Assembly: GCA_022072505.1 (NCBI GenBank)
Contig: JAJVHU010000031.1
Span: 17,974-81,973 of the forward strand
Length of the DNA stretch: 64,000 nt
From: Phycisphaerae bacterium
GTDB taxonomy: Bacteria > Planctomycetota > Phycisphaerae > UBA1845
Direction of reading: 5' to 3'
Notes under the pieces: generated by a model
Told to the model about the DNA's origin: nothing
Databases searched by the model: none
The model's input: the letters and a program-made list of their open reading frames with translations, nothing else
Translations under genes and position numbers: made by a program
Shown: positions 38,084 to 47,573 of the stretch, piece by piece
Layout: each line of letters opens with the position of its first letter
Position numbering within the stretch: the first letter of the stretch is position 1

Positions 38084-39523
38084 ATGAAGACCATCATCGA
38101 ACCGTTCCGCATCAAGGTTGTCGAACCGATCCGCATGACCACCGCGCCGCAGCGGGAGCGCCTCCTGCGCGAGGCCGGGTTCAACGTCTTCCTGCTCAAG
38201 GCCGAGGACGTGCTCATCGACCTCCTCACCGACAGCGGGACCGGGGCGATGTCGTCCGAGCAGTGGGCGGGCATCATGCGCGGCGACGAGTCCTACGCGG
38301 GCGCGAAGAGTTTCTACCGCTTCCAGGACCGCATCCGTGATCTCACCGGCTTCGAGCACGTCCTGCCCACGCACCAGGGGCGGGCGAGCGAGCGCATCCT
38401 TTTTGAGCTGGTCGGCGGTCCCGGAAAGGTCGTCCCCAACAACGCCCACTTCGACACCACCCGCGCCAACGTGGAACACTCGGGCGCCGAAGCCGTCGAT
38501 CTGTCGATCCCCGAGGCCCGCGACCCGCGCGACCGCCACCCGTTCAAAGGCAACATGAACGTCCCGGAGCTGGAGCGCCTCATTCAGCGCGTCGGCCCGG
38601 AACGCATCCCGCTCGTGATGGTCACGATCACCAACAACAGCGGCGGCGGGCAGCCCGTCAGCCTGGAGAACCTCCGCGCCGTCCGCGCCGTGTGCGACCG
38701 TCATCGCCTTCCCCTCTTTCTGGACGCCTGCCGCTTCGCCGAGAACGCCTTCTTCATCAAGCGCCGCGAGCCCGGCTGCGATCACAAACCCGTCGCCGAC
38801 ATTGTGCATGAGATGTTCGAGCTGGCCGACGGCGCGACGATCTCCGCGAAGAAGGACGGCCTGGTCAACATCGGGGGCTTGCTGCTCTTGCGCGACGAGT
38901 CGCTCTTTCAACGCGCCAGCAGCCTGCTCATCCTGACCGAGGGTTTCGTCACTTACGGAGGCCTCGCCGGGCGGGATCTGGAGGCGATGGCCCAGGGGTT
39001 CGAGGAGGTCATCCACGAGGATTACCTCCACTATCGCATCCGCAGCGTCGAGTATCTCGGCGAGCGGTTGCTGTCCGCCGGCGTGCCCATCCTTGAACCG
39101 CCCGGCGGGCACGCGGTGTACCTCGACGCCGCCGCCTTCTGCCCGCACATCCCGCCCGCGCAGTTCCCCGGACAGACCGTCGTCTGCGCTTTGTATCGCC
39201 ACGCCGGCATCCGCGCCGTCGAGATCGGATCCGTGATGTTCGGCGGTAGCGCCAAGACGGTGGCATCCGGCGGTGCTGCCTCGTCGGAAGCTTCCGGTTC
39301 AGCGGATGACCGCACCCTCGCCGCGCAGACAGGCGCGTCCCCGCCGCGGCTGGAACTGGTCCGCCTGGCGATGCCGCGGCGCGTGTACACACAGAGCCAC
39401 GTGGACTACGTCATCGAGGCCGTCGCCGAAGTGCATCAGCGCCGCCAGACCCTCCGCGGCCTGCGCATCACGTATGAACCCCCGGTCCTGCGACACTTCA
39501 CGGCGCGGTTCGAGGAGGCGTGA
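38084..39523 (+). CDS. Tryptophanase/tyrosine phenol-lyase family beta-eliminating lyase
   Basis: A PLP enzyme that cleaves tryptophan or tyrosine to indole/phenol, pyruvate and ammonia. 479 residues. PLP-domain signatures: YAGAKSFYRFQDRIRDLTGF, VLPTHQGRASERILF, TITNNSGGGQPVSLENLRAV, LFLDACRFAENAFFI and the internal aldimine lysine in GATISAKKDGLVNIGG. The C-terminal domain keeps VEIGSVMFG and MPRRVYTQSHVDYVIEA; between them is an Ala/Ser-rich insertion of about 30 residues where E. coli TnaA is shorter. RBS agggaga before ATG 38084. No tnaB-type permease or leader peptide is nearby. The Trp/Tyr choice cannot be made here. Confidence 0.9.
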   Translation: MKTIIEPFRIKVVEPIRMTTAPQRERLLREAGFNVFLLKAEDVLIDLLTDSGTGAMSSEQWAGIMRGDESYAGAKSFYRFQDRIRDLTGFEHVLPTHQGRASERILFELVGGPGKVVPNNAHFDTTRANVEHSGAEAVDLSIPEARDPRDRHPFKGNMNVPELERLIQRVGPERIPLVMVTITNNSGGGQPVSLENLRAVRAVCDRHRLPLFLDACRFAENAFFIKRREPGCDHKPVADIVHEMFELADGATISAKKDGLVNIGGLLLLRDESLFQRASSLLILTEGFVTYGGLAGRDLEAMAQGFEEVIHEDYLHYRIRSVEYLGERLLSAGVPILEPPGGHAVYLDAAAFCPHIPPAQFPGQTVVCALYRHAGIRAVEIGSVMFGGSAKTVASGGAASSEASGSADDRTLAAQTGASPPRLELVRLAMPRRVYTQSHVDYVIEAVAEVHQRRQTLRGLRITYEPPVLRHFTARFEEA

Positions 39524-39581
39524 CCGGAACCGGGTGTCCGAAGAGCGCGGCTGCACACGACAGGGATGAAGAAAACACCTG

Positions 39582-39603
39582 AGTCTCCACTTGACTCCGG
39601 TGC
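39582..39603 (+). repeat. end module of the composite repeat
   Basis: The stretch cctgagtctccacttgactc matches the leading module of the composite repeats at 37721 and 49712. The 39524-39691 gap holds only this sequence and the 3' side of the truncated restriction gene. Confidence 0.6.
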
Positions 39604-39691
39604 GCCGCGGCGCGCGACGATCCTCGACCCACATCGAAGCCGGCACGGCGCGCCGCGTTTCTCGACTCCAACAGCGTCGCGTCCCCCAGCC

Positions 39692-40441
39692 CTACGATCC
39701 GTAGAGTTCGTCGCCCACCTCCTTCTGGCGGTTGAGGGTTTTCTCGAGCAGTCCGGCGGCGCGAGGCTTCAGATGGGCGCGGGTCGGCAGCAGCCCGCCG
39801 CGCTCAAAGAGGAAGAAAAACTCCACGAACCGGTCCCGATCCCTCAGTTCCTGAAGGGTGAATTCCTCGTACGTCAGCGACCCTCGGCTGCGGTGGTAGA
39901 GTCGGATCGTCGAGAAATTCGAGACGATCGCCCACGGCGCCTCCGGGATCGCGAGAAGATAGTCCCAGCCCTGGGCGACGGCGGTGCGGCCGTTGGAGCG
40001 GTCGCGGTCCAGGTCGGTCGTCGCGTCCTTCAGTTCGATCAGGACGGCGGGGTGCTGGTCCGCGGGGAAATTTCCGAGCGCCGCGTCCGCCTGTCCGACG
40101 CCGGCGACGGGGTACTTGTGCTCCAGTTGCCAGGCCTGGGGGTTCTGCGTCTTGACGGTGTATCCCAGGGCCTCGCCGAAGACCTGATCGAGGAATTGTC
40201 CGTCGATCGAGGTTTCGCGGTGCTGCGGGAGCCTGCCCGACGACTCCAGATCGGCCCAGCGGAGGAGGATCTGATGCGCCCGGTCCACCTCGTCGCGGCG
40301 CGCCGCCAGGACGACGGCGCTCTCGGTCAGCAGGCGCGGGATGAACAGGGCGCGCTGACGGCTGACGCGCCGGCGGACGACGCGCTCCTGCGCCTCGTAG
40401 AGGCTGGGGCCTTCATCCAGGGTTGGTTTGCGCCTGCCCAT
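39692..40441 (-). pseudogene. Truncated restriction-modification enzyme, N-terminal nuclease part only
   Basis: 249 residues. Similar to the N-terminal region of large single-chain (type IIG-like) restriction enzymes: AHQILLRWADLESSGRLPQH, FGEALGYTVKTQNPQAWQLE, a PD-(D/E)xK nuclease with GQADAALG and VLIELKDATTDLDRDRSNGR, WDYLLAIPEAPWAIVSNFST and TYEEFTLQELRDRDRFVEFF. In full-length relatives a methyltransferase and target-recognition domain follow the NRQKEVGDELY block; here the frame ends two codons later. The start at 40441 (MGRRKPTLDEG) is preferred over 40522, which lies inside a palindromic element. A working stand-alone nuclease cannot be excluded, but truncation is more likely. Confidence 0.7.
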
Positions 40442-40465
40442 CGCTGCGCCGTATGATCCTCCATC

Positions 40466-40564
40466 AGCCCGTTGAAAAAGGGTAGCGCCTCCCTCCGGGA
40501 GGCGAATTTCGCCGGGAAACAACCGGCATCACGAAAGCCGATCGCGAGTTCTTCAACAGGCTGT
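40466..40564. mobile_element. MITE-like palindromic element, about 98 bp
   Basis: Terminal inverted repeats agcccgttgaaaaaggg (from 40466) and ttcttcaacaggctg (to 40564) match in about 12 of 14 positions. The inside holds a second short palindrome (cctccctccgggagg). It overlaps the extended 5' end of the truncated restriction gene. The gap 40565-40850 beyond it holds no protein-like frame or obvious RNA. Confidence 0.55.
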
Positions 40565-40850
40565 CATGCCCTTCCCAAGGCCGGAACGCGATCCTAACTC
40601 GCCCTCGCGCGGCGGCAAGAGCGCGAACGTGTCGCCGCCGAACGCACTTGCACGGCAAAAGCGGGCGGGTTTGCACGGCGTCGGCAAGCCGTCCGCACGA
40701 CCACCGTCCCCCTGACGTGCTCCCCCCGCCTGCGTATCCTAGGACGATGACAGCGACCGTCGCCGCAAGTATGCTGGCCTCCGATGACCCGGGCGGGAGG
40801 CGAAAATCAACTTGAGCGACTCCGGGCGGGCGAGTTCGTGCTACCTGACG

Positions 40851-41639
40851 TCAACTGAGGCTCGCCGATGCGTTGGCTGCAATCTCGTATGTGCCTTTCC
40901 CGGTGAAACGAAGGAATCCCAGATCCCGCAGAACCTGCAACTGCTGCCTGATCTTGGGTCGAACGTTTGAATTGCGTGGGTACAGCGAGCAGAGTTCACC
41001 TTCGAACGCATAGATGTCATTCAGGTTGATTGATGTACGATTTATGCGCTGGATCATCCGGAGCACATCAAGGGTCCATCCTCGGAGGGACGGTTTGATC
41101 CTGGAAAGGGGTCTTGCTCGCTCGTAATCGCTTCGGACGGATCGGGCGGGGCGCGCAACGCCATCTGAAACGACAGGCAGTTTTCCTTCTCGCGCAATCG
41201 CAGACAAGACGATGTTGCATCCTATCCACCCAGCGCGACGCGCATAGGGACCAAGCGGCCTTCGCCGCCGGATAGCCGACGACGTGAAAAAGAAAGAGGG
41301 AATAAGTAGCAGATTCCGAACACGCCAATCCGCCGAGTACTGCATGACGAGCAGGTTAGGAACCCGGTTGCCTCGGATGGCCTCAATCATCGCATCATAT
41401 CCGGCATCAGGTATGCTCCTTTCGCTCCAGCCCGCCCCGCTTTTCAATTGGAACCTGGCGCCGCACCTTGGGCATTCGTAGTCGGCAGCCCTGGCGTTAT
41501 TCTTGAGCGCTCGAAGTTTGTCTGAATCACAGGCGGCGCAGTACATTTCATGAAGCGCCCAATCCTCGGTGACGATCCGGGCGATCTGTGATCGGCTTTT
41601 GTATGCGCCTGCCAGCGTGCTATTCATCGTCAATCGCAT
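40851..41639 (-). CDS. DpnI-like methyl-directed restriction endonuclease
   Basis: 262 residues, close to DpnI (about 254), which cuts only G-m6A-TC. The alignment is gap-free over the first 68 residues from ATG 41639: YKSRSQIARIVTEDW matches YKSNSQKARILTEDW at residues 13-27. Zinc ligands Cys34, Cys37, Cys56 and Cys59 are kept; of the PD-(D/E)xK site Asp53 and Lys66 are kept but Glu64 is Gln. PLGPYARRAGWIGCNI and the C-terminal winged helix that senses methylated DNA (RGWTLDVLRMIQRINR, KIRQQLQVLRDLGFLRFTGK) follow. Composition is less GC-rich than neighbours, which suggests acquisition. No Dam methylase is present in the window. Confidence 0.93.
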   Translation of the reverse strand: MRLTMNSTLAGAYKSRSQIARIVTEDWALHEMYCAACDSDKLRALKNNARAADYECPRCGARFQLKSGAGWSERSIPDAGYDAMIEAIRGNRVPNLLVMQYSADWRVRNLLLIPSFFFTSSAIRRRRPLGPYARRAGWIGCNIVLSAIAREGKLPVVSDGVARPARSVRSDYERARPLSRIKPSLRGWTLDVLRMIQRINRTSINLNDIYAFEGELCSLYPRNSNVRPKIRQQLQVLRDLGFLRFTGKGTYEIAANASASLS

Positions 41640-41852
41640 ACTGTTCACTTTTCAGGGCAATCAACTGACGCGGACCCGGAAAACACCCAGATGCTGATCA
41701 AATCCGGGATGTGATCGTCTATCTCAGGTGTCGCATAACGACGCAAAGCGTCGGGGAGCTTTCTTCTCCTTTGTTGAACGGTCGATCTTGGAAACCTCAG
41801 AAAACGTCTGCTTCATCGAGTCCAAACCCGTTGGAACATCGCGCGCAGTACC

Positions 41853-43517
41853 TCACCACGCCTTTCCCCCCGCCCGCGTGCCGCAGAGGTGGACGCGGAT
41901 TCCGAGGGCGTCGGCCATCGCCGCTTTTGCGCAGAGCGCCCGGTCGGCGGCGGCGGCGTCGGTGGCGTAGACCACCTGGACGTGGTTGGCCTTGTGCTTG
42001 GCCATCATCTGGTCCCGAGTGACGTCGTAGAGGACGGCGTGCATGATCGGCCATTGCGGCGTGGTCGCCTGCCGGCGGCGTTGCGTCTCGGACTCGGGAA
42101 GCTCGACAACCTTCGCTCGCCCGAGGTCCATGTTGAGTCGGTCGCGCTCAATGTAGATCCGCGACCAGACGATCTCGCCGGGCCGGCTTACGCCTTTGAG
42201 CGTCGAACCCCCGAGGCGGAAGTACATCGGCGGTTGGCGCTCGCCGGTCGCTCCGCGCCAGCCGTCGATGAAATGCGCCGGGGGAGCGGCTCCGCTGATC
42301 TCGAACACCCAGACGTATTCCTCCGTCGTTCCGCTGCGGTCCGCGTCGCCCCAGCGAAGATCGTGCAGCGTGTTCTCCACCGGTTCGCCCATCGCCCGAT
42401 GCACCCAGTACGTCATCAGCCCGTCCAGCCCCGCACACTCGTCCACTTCGTTGAAGTGCGGCAGCGGACGCGTGTCGTAGAGCACCTTGCCGTCGCCCGC
42501 GGACCGCACCGGCGGACGATCCGCGTTGTTGAGCATCCCTTCCACCAGGTCCGAGGCCGGCAGGCAGTCCTTCAGGCCTTGCTGATACTGAATCCCGATC
42601 GCGTTGCACCCGAACTCGTGCGCCAGGCGCACCGCCGCCACGTACATCCGGCATTGCAGCAGCACCTGCGCCTCGGTCAGCTCCGTCGCCTCGTCACGCC
42701 CCAGCACGAAGCGCATGCCCGCCCGGCGCAACCACTCATACACTTCCCGCCCCTCGGACTCGGGAACCTGCATCGTCGCGGCGTAAAGCGCCGACTGACT
42801 CAGCCGCTCCTTGTACACGCCCGTCGGGTGCAGCAGGTGGTCCGGGATGATCGCGTTGAACATGCCCATGCAGCCCTCGTCGAAGACGCCGAGGATCGCC
42901 TTCTCCCGCTGAAGCTGCGCCGCCAGGGCCTCGCCGAGCTTCCGTTCCTTCGAGGGGATCTTCACGTCCTTGAGGCGCGTGACGTGCTTGAGCGCGTGTC
43001 GCACCTCGCCGTCCTTCAGCCACCACCGCAGCTTCTCGACGAACGTCGGATCCGCGAAGTCCTCCGCCCACAACGTCGAATACGCCACGCCGGCCTTGGT
43101 CAGCGAGCCGTTGAGGTTGAGCATGCCCACCAGCCCCGGCCACTGCCCGGACCAGTTGGCGACGGTGAGGATCGGACCGCGATGCGACGTCAAACCGGCG
43201 AGCACATGATGCGAGTACTGCCAGACGGCTTCGGCGACGATGAGGCGCGCGTCGGGATCCAGTTCCGCGAAGACGCGCATGCCCTCTTTCTGCGACGCGA
43301 TGAATCCGTGCCCGGGGTCCGGCTTGAACGGATGCGCCCGCACGATCTCAAATCCGCAGGACGCCGCCGCTTTGCCGAGCGCCTCCTCCATCTGGGCCTG
43401 CGCCGGCCAGCAGATCCGGTTGGCGGATTCGCGCAAGTCCCCGCTGGCGACGAGGTAGACCTGCCTGGATTTCAGCTTCGCACACCGGACCGCGTGAGGC
43501 ATCTCATATTGCGCCAT
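41853..43517 (-). CDS. L-fucose isomerase-like protein
   Basis: 554 residues. Resembles the fucose/arabinose isomerase superfamily (ketol isomerases, Mn-dependent): [72 protein letters not shown]-type acidic loop, and [20 protein letters not shown]. The C-terminal part ([20 protein letters not shown]) is also family-like. The start at 43517 ([11 protein letters not shown]) has a gggagga ribosome binding site; the 80-codon upstream extension is not family-like. No fucose kinase or aldolase is adjacent, so the substrate is open. It lies just downstream of the PHA locus. Confidence 0.8.
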   Translation of the reverse strand: MAQYEMPHAVRCAKLKSRQVYLVASGDLRESANRICWPAQAQMEEALGKAAASCGFEIVRAHPFKPDPGHGFIASQKEGMRVFAELDPDARLIVAEAVWQYSHHVLAGLTSHRGPILTVANWSGQWPGLVGMLNLNGSLTKAGVAYSTLWAEDFADPTFVEKLRWWLKDGEVRHALKHVTRLKDVKIPSKERKLGEALAAQLQREKAILGVFDEGCMGMFNAIIPDHLLHPTGVYKERLSQSALYAATMQVPESEGREVYEWLRRAGMRFVLGRDEATELTEAQVLLQCRMYVAAVRLAHEFGCNAIGIQYQQGLKDCLPASDLVEGMLNNADRPPVRSAGDGKVLYDTRPLPHFNEVDECAGLDGLMTYWVHRAMGEPVENTLHDLRWGDADRSGTTEEYVWVFEISGAAPPAHFIDGWRGATGERQPPMYFRLGGSTLKGVSRPGEIVWSRIYIERDRLNMDLGRAKVVELPESETQRRRQATTPQWPIMHAVLYDVTRDQMMAKHKANHVQVVYATDAAAADRALCAKAAMADALGIRVHLCGTRAGGKAW

Positions 43518-43753
43518 GACATTCCTCCCTTGCATCCAGAAGAGGTGAAAACTACCGCGCCGCCGTCTCGCCGGGGAGGGCGGGGGTCCGCTGCCCAGCC
43601 GGATCATGCGCAGACCCGGTTTGCACCAGGCTCCGAAGGCGCGGATTCTCAAGGTACGCAAGCGCCCCCGCGGACCGGGAGATCCTCCGGCGGATTCCGA
43701 ATGCCCCGGGACAGACCGCCTGTCGGCAGGCGCCGAAACCGGACCGTCGTCGG

Positions 43754-44575
43754 TCAACCTCTCGGGTGCCAGCCCGCGTCGGCCCAGAGGGCGCCGCTGA
43801 CCGAGGAGTTTCTGAGCATGAACACGATGGCCTCGGCGATCTCCTCGGGGCGGATGAGGCGCTTCAACTGCGTGTTCGGAAGAATCTGCTCGCGGATGAG
43901 GTCGTCGCCCAGCGATCGGACCATCGGGGTGTCGGTGAACCCGGGGTGAATGATGGCGCAGCGCACGCCGTAGAAGATCGCTTCGATTGCCAGCGTCGCC
44001 TGCGCCCCTTCGAGCCCGGCTTTCGCCGTCGCGTAGGAAATCTGCCCGCGGTTTCCAGCCTTGGAGACCGAGCCGATCAAGACGATGCCGCCTTGCACGC
44101 GCTCATCCGGAACCCACGGTCCGCGCCGCGCCCGCTTCCGCGAGAGGGCGACCGAACCGACGGTGCGCAGCGCCCAGTAGATCGGCGCGATCAGGTTGAT
44201 GTCCATCACCCGCCGGAACTCGTCCTCGCTGTAGAGGTCGAGGCGCAGCGGTTCGCTGCCGTTGGTGAGCTTGACGGCGAGACGGTCGCGCGTGATGCCC
44301 GCCGCCGGAACGCAGATATGCACCGCGTCGAACTTCGTCTCCATGTCCGCGAAGACGCGCTCGCGGAACGCCCCGTCCACGACGTCGCCCGAATACGACA
44401 GCAGAATCTCCCGCCCGAACCGGTCGTTGAGCGACCGGGCGAACTCCCGGACCCCCTCGCTGCGGTCCACCGCCCCGATCGCCGCCACGCCCTCTTCCGC
44501 CAGCTTCAGGCACGTCGCCTGACCGATGCCGCTGGCGGCGCCCGTCACCACGGCGACTTTTCCTTCGAGTTTCAT
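43754..44575 (-). CDS. SDR oxidoreductase, probable acetoacetyl-CoA reductase of the PHA locus
   Basis: 273 residues of the classical short-chain dehydrogenase fold: cofactor motif [35 protein letters not shown] in place of the usual NNAG (here PAAG), the catalytic serine in [11 protein letters not shown] and YATAK with the YxxxK pair. A 15-residue basic loop ([17 protein letters not shown]) is an extra. In PHA loci such a reductase makes 3-hydroxybutyryl-CoA from acetoacetyl-CoA; that role is inferred from position after phaC. A repeat cluster of about 200 bp separates them. Confidence 0.8.
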   Translation of the reverse strand: MKLEGKVAVVTGAASGIGQATCLKLAEEGVAAIGAVDRSEGVREFARSLNDRFGREILLSYSGDVVDGAFRERVFADMETKFDAVHICVPAAGITRDRLAVKLTNGSEPLRLDLYSEDEFRRVMDINLIAPIYWALRTVGSVALSRKRARRGPWVPDERVQGGIVLIGSVSKAGNRGQISYATAKAGLEGAQATLAIEAIFYGVRCAIIHPGFTDTPMVRSLGDDLIREQILPNTQLKRLIRPEEIAEAIVFMLRNSSVSGALWADAGWHPRG

Positions 44576-44586
44576 GTGAATCGCTC

Positions 44587-44791
44587 CTACTTAACCGAGC
44601 CGCGTGGCTTCAGCCCGCGCGAAGCTTCTTAACCGAGCCGCGTGGCTTCAGCCCGCGCGAAGCCTCGCGCGAAACCCATCGCGAAGCTTCGCGCGAAGCC
44701 TCGCGCGAAACCCATCGCGATGTCTCGCGCGAAGCCTCGCGCGGGGTAAACCCCGCGGCTCAGCGCGGGTCAGTTATTCTGCGGTTCTACT
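44587..44791. repeat. palindromic repeat cluster, same family as 1-200
   Basis: Two direct copies of aaccgagccgcgtggcttca with its continuation gcccgcgcgaag (about 44593 and 44630), several cctcgcgcgaaacccatcgc units, then a reverse-orientation copy ending cggttctac at 44791. The reverse complement of the first copy matches the 1-200 repeat core with one mismatch in 31. It fills the gap between phaC and the reductase gene. Confidence 0.9.
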
Positions 44792-44801
44792 TGGCAGCCC
44801 G

Positions 44802-45896
44802 TTACCCGCTCCTCTTCCCCAGCCACTCCACCGCTTTCGGCCACAGATCCCGATGCGCCTTCGACCCCACCGCCAGCCCGATGTGCCCCGCCGGGAACGT
44901 GATCGCCTCCTTGTCCGTCGACCCCACGGCCGCGTTGAAGGGCAGACTCTGCCCGCACGGCACGAGATGATCGGCGCTCGCCGTCAGGTTCAGCACCGGA
45001 CACGTGATGTTCCGCAGATCCACGCGTCGCCCGCCGATGTCGAGCTTTCCCTGGATCAGCTCATTGCGCTGCATGCAATGCTTGACGAACTGGCGGAACA
45101 TCTCGCCCGCCACGGGAATGTTGTCGTTCAGCCACGTCTCCATCGCGAAGAAGTCCTCAAGGAACTTCTCGTCGTCCATGTTCTTGTAGAAGTTGACGTA
45201 CTTGCCGACGAGATTGTCCACCGGACGCAGCAGCAGGAACGACCACTGCAACCACTCCGCCGGCGCGTTCCCGAAGACTTCGATCATCTTGTCGACGTCG
45301 AAATATTCCTCCTTCGTCCACAACGCCAGGTGGTGCTCGCTCGACGACCAGTCCACCGGCGCCGCCATCAGGATCAGGTTGCGCACGCGCTCCGGGTGCA
45401 GCGCGGCGTACATCGCGCTCATCGACCCGCCCATGCAGTAGCCGACGAGGTTGATCTTCTCGACGCCGTTCCGCTCGCAGATCCGCTCGACGCAGTGATG
45501 CAGGTAGCGCTCGATGTAATCCTCCAGGTCGAGGAACCGGTCGCCGTCCGAAGGCACGCCCCAGTCCACGTTGTAGGTGTCGAACCCGCCGCGGACGAAA
45601 TGCTGAACGACGCTCTTGCCTTCCTTCAGGTCGAGAATGTAAGGCCGGTTGACCAGGGCGAAGACGAAGAGCAAAGGCGTCTCATAGCGCGGCGCGGAGG
45701 CGTTGTTGTAATGAATGAGGCGGAGCTTGTCTTCCTTGTAGACGGGCTCGCCCGGCGTGATGCCCACGCGGACGCGCTGCGCGGCGTCGATCACCTTCGG
45801 CCAGCTCGCCGCTTTCGTCAGCGCCTCCTGCCACTGCTTCTGCGTGTCCGACAGCGCCGCGCTCCACATCTGCGTCAGGGTGTCCATCGCGCTCAT
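44802..45896 (-). CDS. phaC: Class III polyhydroxyalkanoate synthase catalytic subunit
   Basis: Polymerises 3-hydroxyacyl-CoA into storage polyester. 364 residues, class III length. The lipase-like box is GYCMGGSM, with the catalytic cysteine; the Asp of the triad is in TASADHLVPCGQS and the His in FPAGHIGLAVG. The N-terminal PLLFVFALVNRPYILDLKEG and DTYNVDWGVPSDGDRFLDLE are family-typical. Its ATG overlaps the phaE stop (ATGA), implying coupled expression of the two subunits. Confidence 0.95.
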   Translation of the reverse strand: MSAMDTLTQMWSAALSDTQKQWQEALTKAASWPKVIDAAQRVRVGITPGEPVYKEDKLRLIHYNNASAPRYETPLLFVFALVNRPYILDLKEGKSVVQHFVRGGFDTYNVDWGVPSDGDRFLDLEDYIERYLHHCVERICERNGVEKINLVGYCMGGSMSAMYAALHPERVRNLILMAAPVDWSSSEHHLALWTKEEYFDVDKMIEVFGNAPAEWLQWSFLLLRPVDNLVGKYVNFYKNMDDEKFLEDFFAMETWLNDNIPVAGEMFRQFVKHCMQRNELIQGKLDIGGRRVDLRNITCPVLNLTASADHLVPCGQSLPFNAAVGSTDKEAITFPAGHIGLAVGSKAHRDLWPKAVEWLGKRSG

Positions 45897-46363
45897 CGTC
45901 CGCCTCCCTGTTTCGGTTTCCCGCCGGTCCTGCCGCCGCCGGCCGCGCCGCCTTCAAGGTCGTCCACGCGCTTCGACAGCGCGGCGAGCTGATCCAGCAC
46001 GCGGTCCTCGAAATTGTGCAGAAACTGCATGAGGTCCGACGTGTCCGCGCGGCTGGGCGCCTGACCGCCGTGCAGCGTCTTCCTCAGGAACTCGTCGAGC
46101 TGCTGGCGCATCGCCAGGGCGTTCTCCATCGACTTCTTCATCATCTGGAGAAACGCCTCGGAGCGCATGTATTGATCCATCCCCTTCGTCCACGACTCCA
46201 GAAACGTCTGCTGCATCTTCGACAGCATCTCGGCGGGCGAGAACGTCGGCGCGGGAGGCACGGCGCTCGCCGAGACGCCGGGCACGCCCGGCATCTTGCT
46301 CATCGCGTCCGTCCAGAACTTCATCCAGGCGTCGGCGCCGGGGAAAGGGTTGCTTTCGTTCAT
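45893..46363 (-). CDS. phaE: Short PhaE-like subunit of PHA synthase
   Basis: 156 residues, helical, with a Pro-rich middle and a coiled-coil C-terminus (DTSDLMQFLHNFEDRVLDQL, AALSKRVDDLEG). It is upstream of phaC and overlaps it, and contains TFLESWTKGMDQYMRSEAFL and a QMMKKSMENALAMRQQLDEF helix, like PhaE of class III enzymes. It is much shorter than the purple-bacterial PhaE (about 360 residues) and closer to the small archaeal type. A phasin-like protein cannot be excluded. Confidence 0.75.
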   Translation of the reverse strand: MNESNPFPGADAWMKFWTDAMSKMPGVPGVSASAVPPAPTFSPAEMLSKMQQTFLESWTKGMDQYMRSEAFLQMMKKSMENALAMRQQLDEFLRKTLHGGQAPSRADTSDLMQFLHNFEDRVLDQLAALSKRVDDLEGGAAGGGRTGGKPKQGGGR

Positions 46364-46391
46364 GTTCCTCGCTCCATCGTCCGCAGCTTGC

Positions 46392-47573
46392 TCACCCGCA
46401 CAGCTCCACCGCCACGGCGTCCGCTTCGCCGCCGCCGATGCACAGACAGGCGATGCCGATCCGCCCCTTCGTCCATCGCAGACCGCGCGTCAGCGTGTTC
46501 AGAATTCTCGCGCCGGACGCCCCGATCGGATGACCGATCGACACCGCGCCGCCGTAGGCGTTCACCTTCGCGCGGTCCAGCCCCAGCTCGCGCATCGCCA
46601 CCATCGGAACCACCGAGAACGCTTCGTTGATCTCGAACAGGTCCACTTCGGTTGTCTTCAGCGAAAGCTTTTCGCACAGGCGCTTGATCGCGTGAACCGG
46701 AGCGACGGTGAACCAGTCCGGCTCGGTCGCGTAGTTGGCGTAGCCGAGGATGCGGGCGACGGGCTTAAGCCCCATCGACTTCATCGCCTCCTCGCCGTAC
46801 ACCACCATCGCCGCCGCCCCGTCATTGATGTTCGACGCGTTGCCCGCCGTGATCGTCCCGTCCGGGGCGAACGCCGGTTTGAGCGCGCTCATCTTGGCGG
46901 CGTCGAACTTGGCGACGTCCTCGTCCATCGACACCGTCTCGACGCCTTTGCGGGACTTGATCTCGACGGGAATGACGGCCTCTTTGTAAAACCCGCTCTG
47001 CCACGCCTGGGCGGCGCGGGTGTAGCTGGCGACGGCGTAGGCGTCCTGCTCCTGGCGGGAGAAGTGGTACTTCGCAGCGCACAGGTCGCCGCACGAGCCC
47101 ATGTGCTTGTTCTTGTAAACGTCCCAGATCCCGTCGTGGATCATGCTGTCGATGAGCTCGCCGTGGCCCATCCGGTAGCCCGAGCGGGCCCTGGTGAGGA
47201 GGTACGGCGCGTTGGTCATGCTCTCGCAGCCGCCGGCGACGATCACGTTCGCGTCGCCGCACTGAATCGTCTGCGACGCCATGATGACCGCGCGCAGGCT
47301 CGATCCGCAGACCTTGTTGATCGTCACGGCGCCGATGCTGGTGCTCAGGCCCGCGCCGATCGCCGCCTGTCGGGCGACGTTCTGCCCCAGACCGGCCTGA
47401 ATGACGTTGCCGAAGTACACGTGGTCGACGCTTTTTCCGTCAACCCCGCTTCGCTCCAGCGCCTGCCGGATGACCAGACTTCCCAGCTCCGGCGCCCGCA
47501 TCGACGCCAGCGCCCCGTTAAACGCCCCGAACGGCGTTCGCACGCCGCCCGCCACGTACACGTTCTTCAACAT
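46392..47573 (-). CDS. phaA: Acetyl-CoA acetyltransferase (thiolase)
   Basis: Condenses two acetyl-CoA to acetoacetyl-CoA, the first step of PHA synthesis. 393 residues. Nucleophilic cysteine in VTINKVCGSSLRAV (near 89), the histidine in GGAVSIGHPIGASGAR and the second cysteine in ACLCIGGGEADAV; also GGCESMTNAPYLL and LFEINEAFSVV. Start ATG 47573 (MLKNVYVAGGVRTPF). 28 bp upstream of phaE and on the same strand. Confidence 0.93.
   Translation of the reverse strand: MLKNVYVAGGVRTPFGAFNGALASMRAPELGSLVIRQALERSGVDGKSVDHVYFGNVIQAGLGQNVARQAAIGAGLSTSIGAVTINKVCGSSLRAVIMASQTIQCGDANVIVAGGCESMTNAPYLLTRARSGYRMGHGELIDSMIHDGIWDVYKNKHMGSCGDLCAAKYHFSRQEQDAYAVASYTRAAQAWQSGFYKEAVIPVEIKSRKGVETVSMDEDVAKFDAAKMSALKPAFAPDGTITAGNASNINDGAAAMVVYGEEAMKSMGLKPVARILGYANYATEPDWFTVAPVHAIKRLCEKLSLKTTEVDLFEINEAFSVVPMVAMRELGLDRAKVNAYGGAVSIGHPIGASGARILNTLTRGLRWTKGRIGIACLCIGGGEADAVAVELCG

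Noticed and set aside
37552-38277. Minus-strand frame of 241 codons through the composite repeat
   Set aside because: Its translation is mostly repeat sequence.
41728-41970. 80-codon plus-strand frame after the DpnI-like gene
   Set aside because: No recognisable family, and its second half lies opposite the fucose-isomerase-like gene.
41889-43949. Plus-strand frame of 686 codons opposite the fucose-isomerase-like gene
   Set aside because: Shadow; no motifs, while the minus strand shows a coherent family match.
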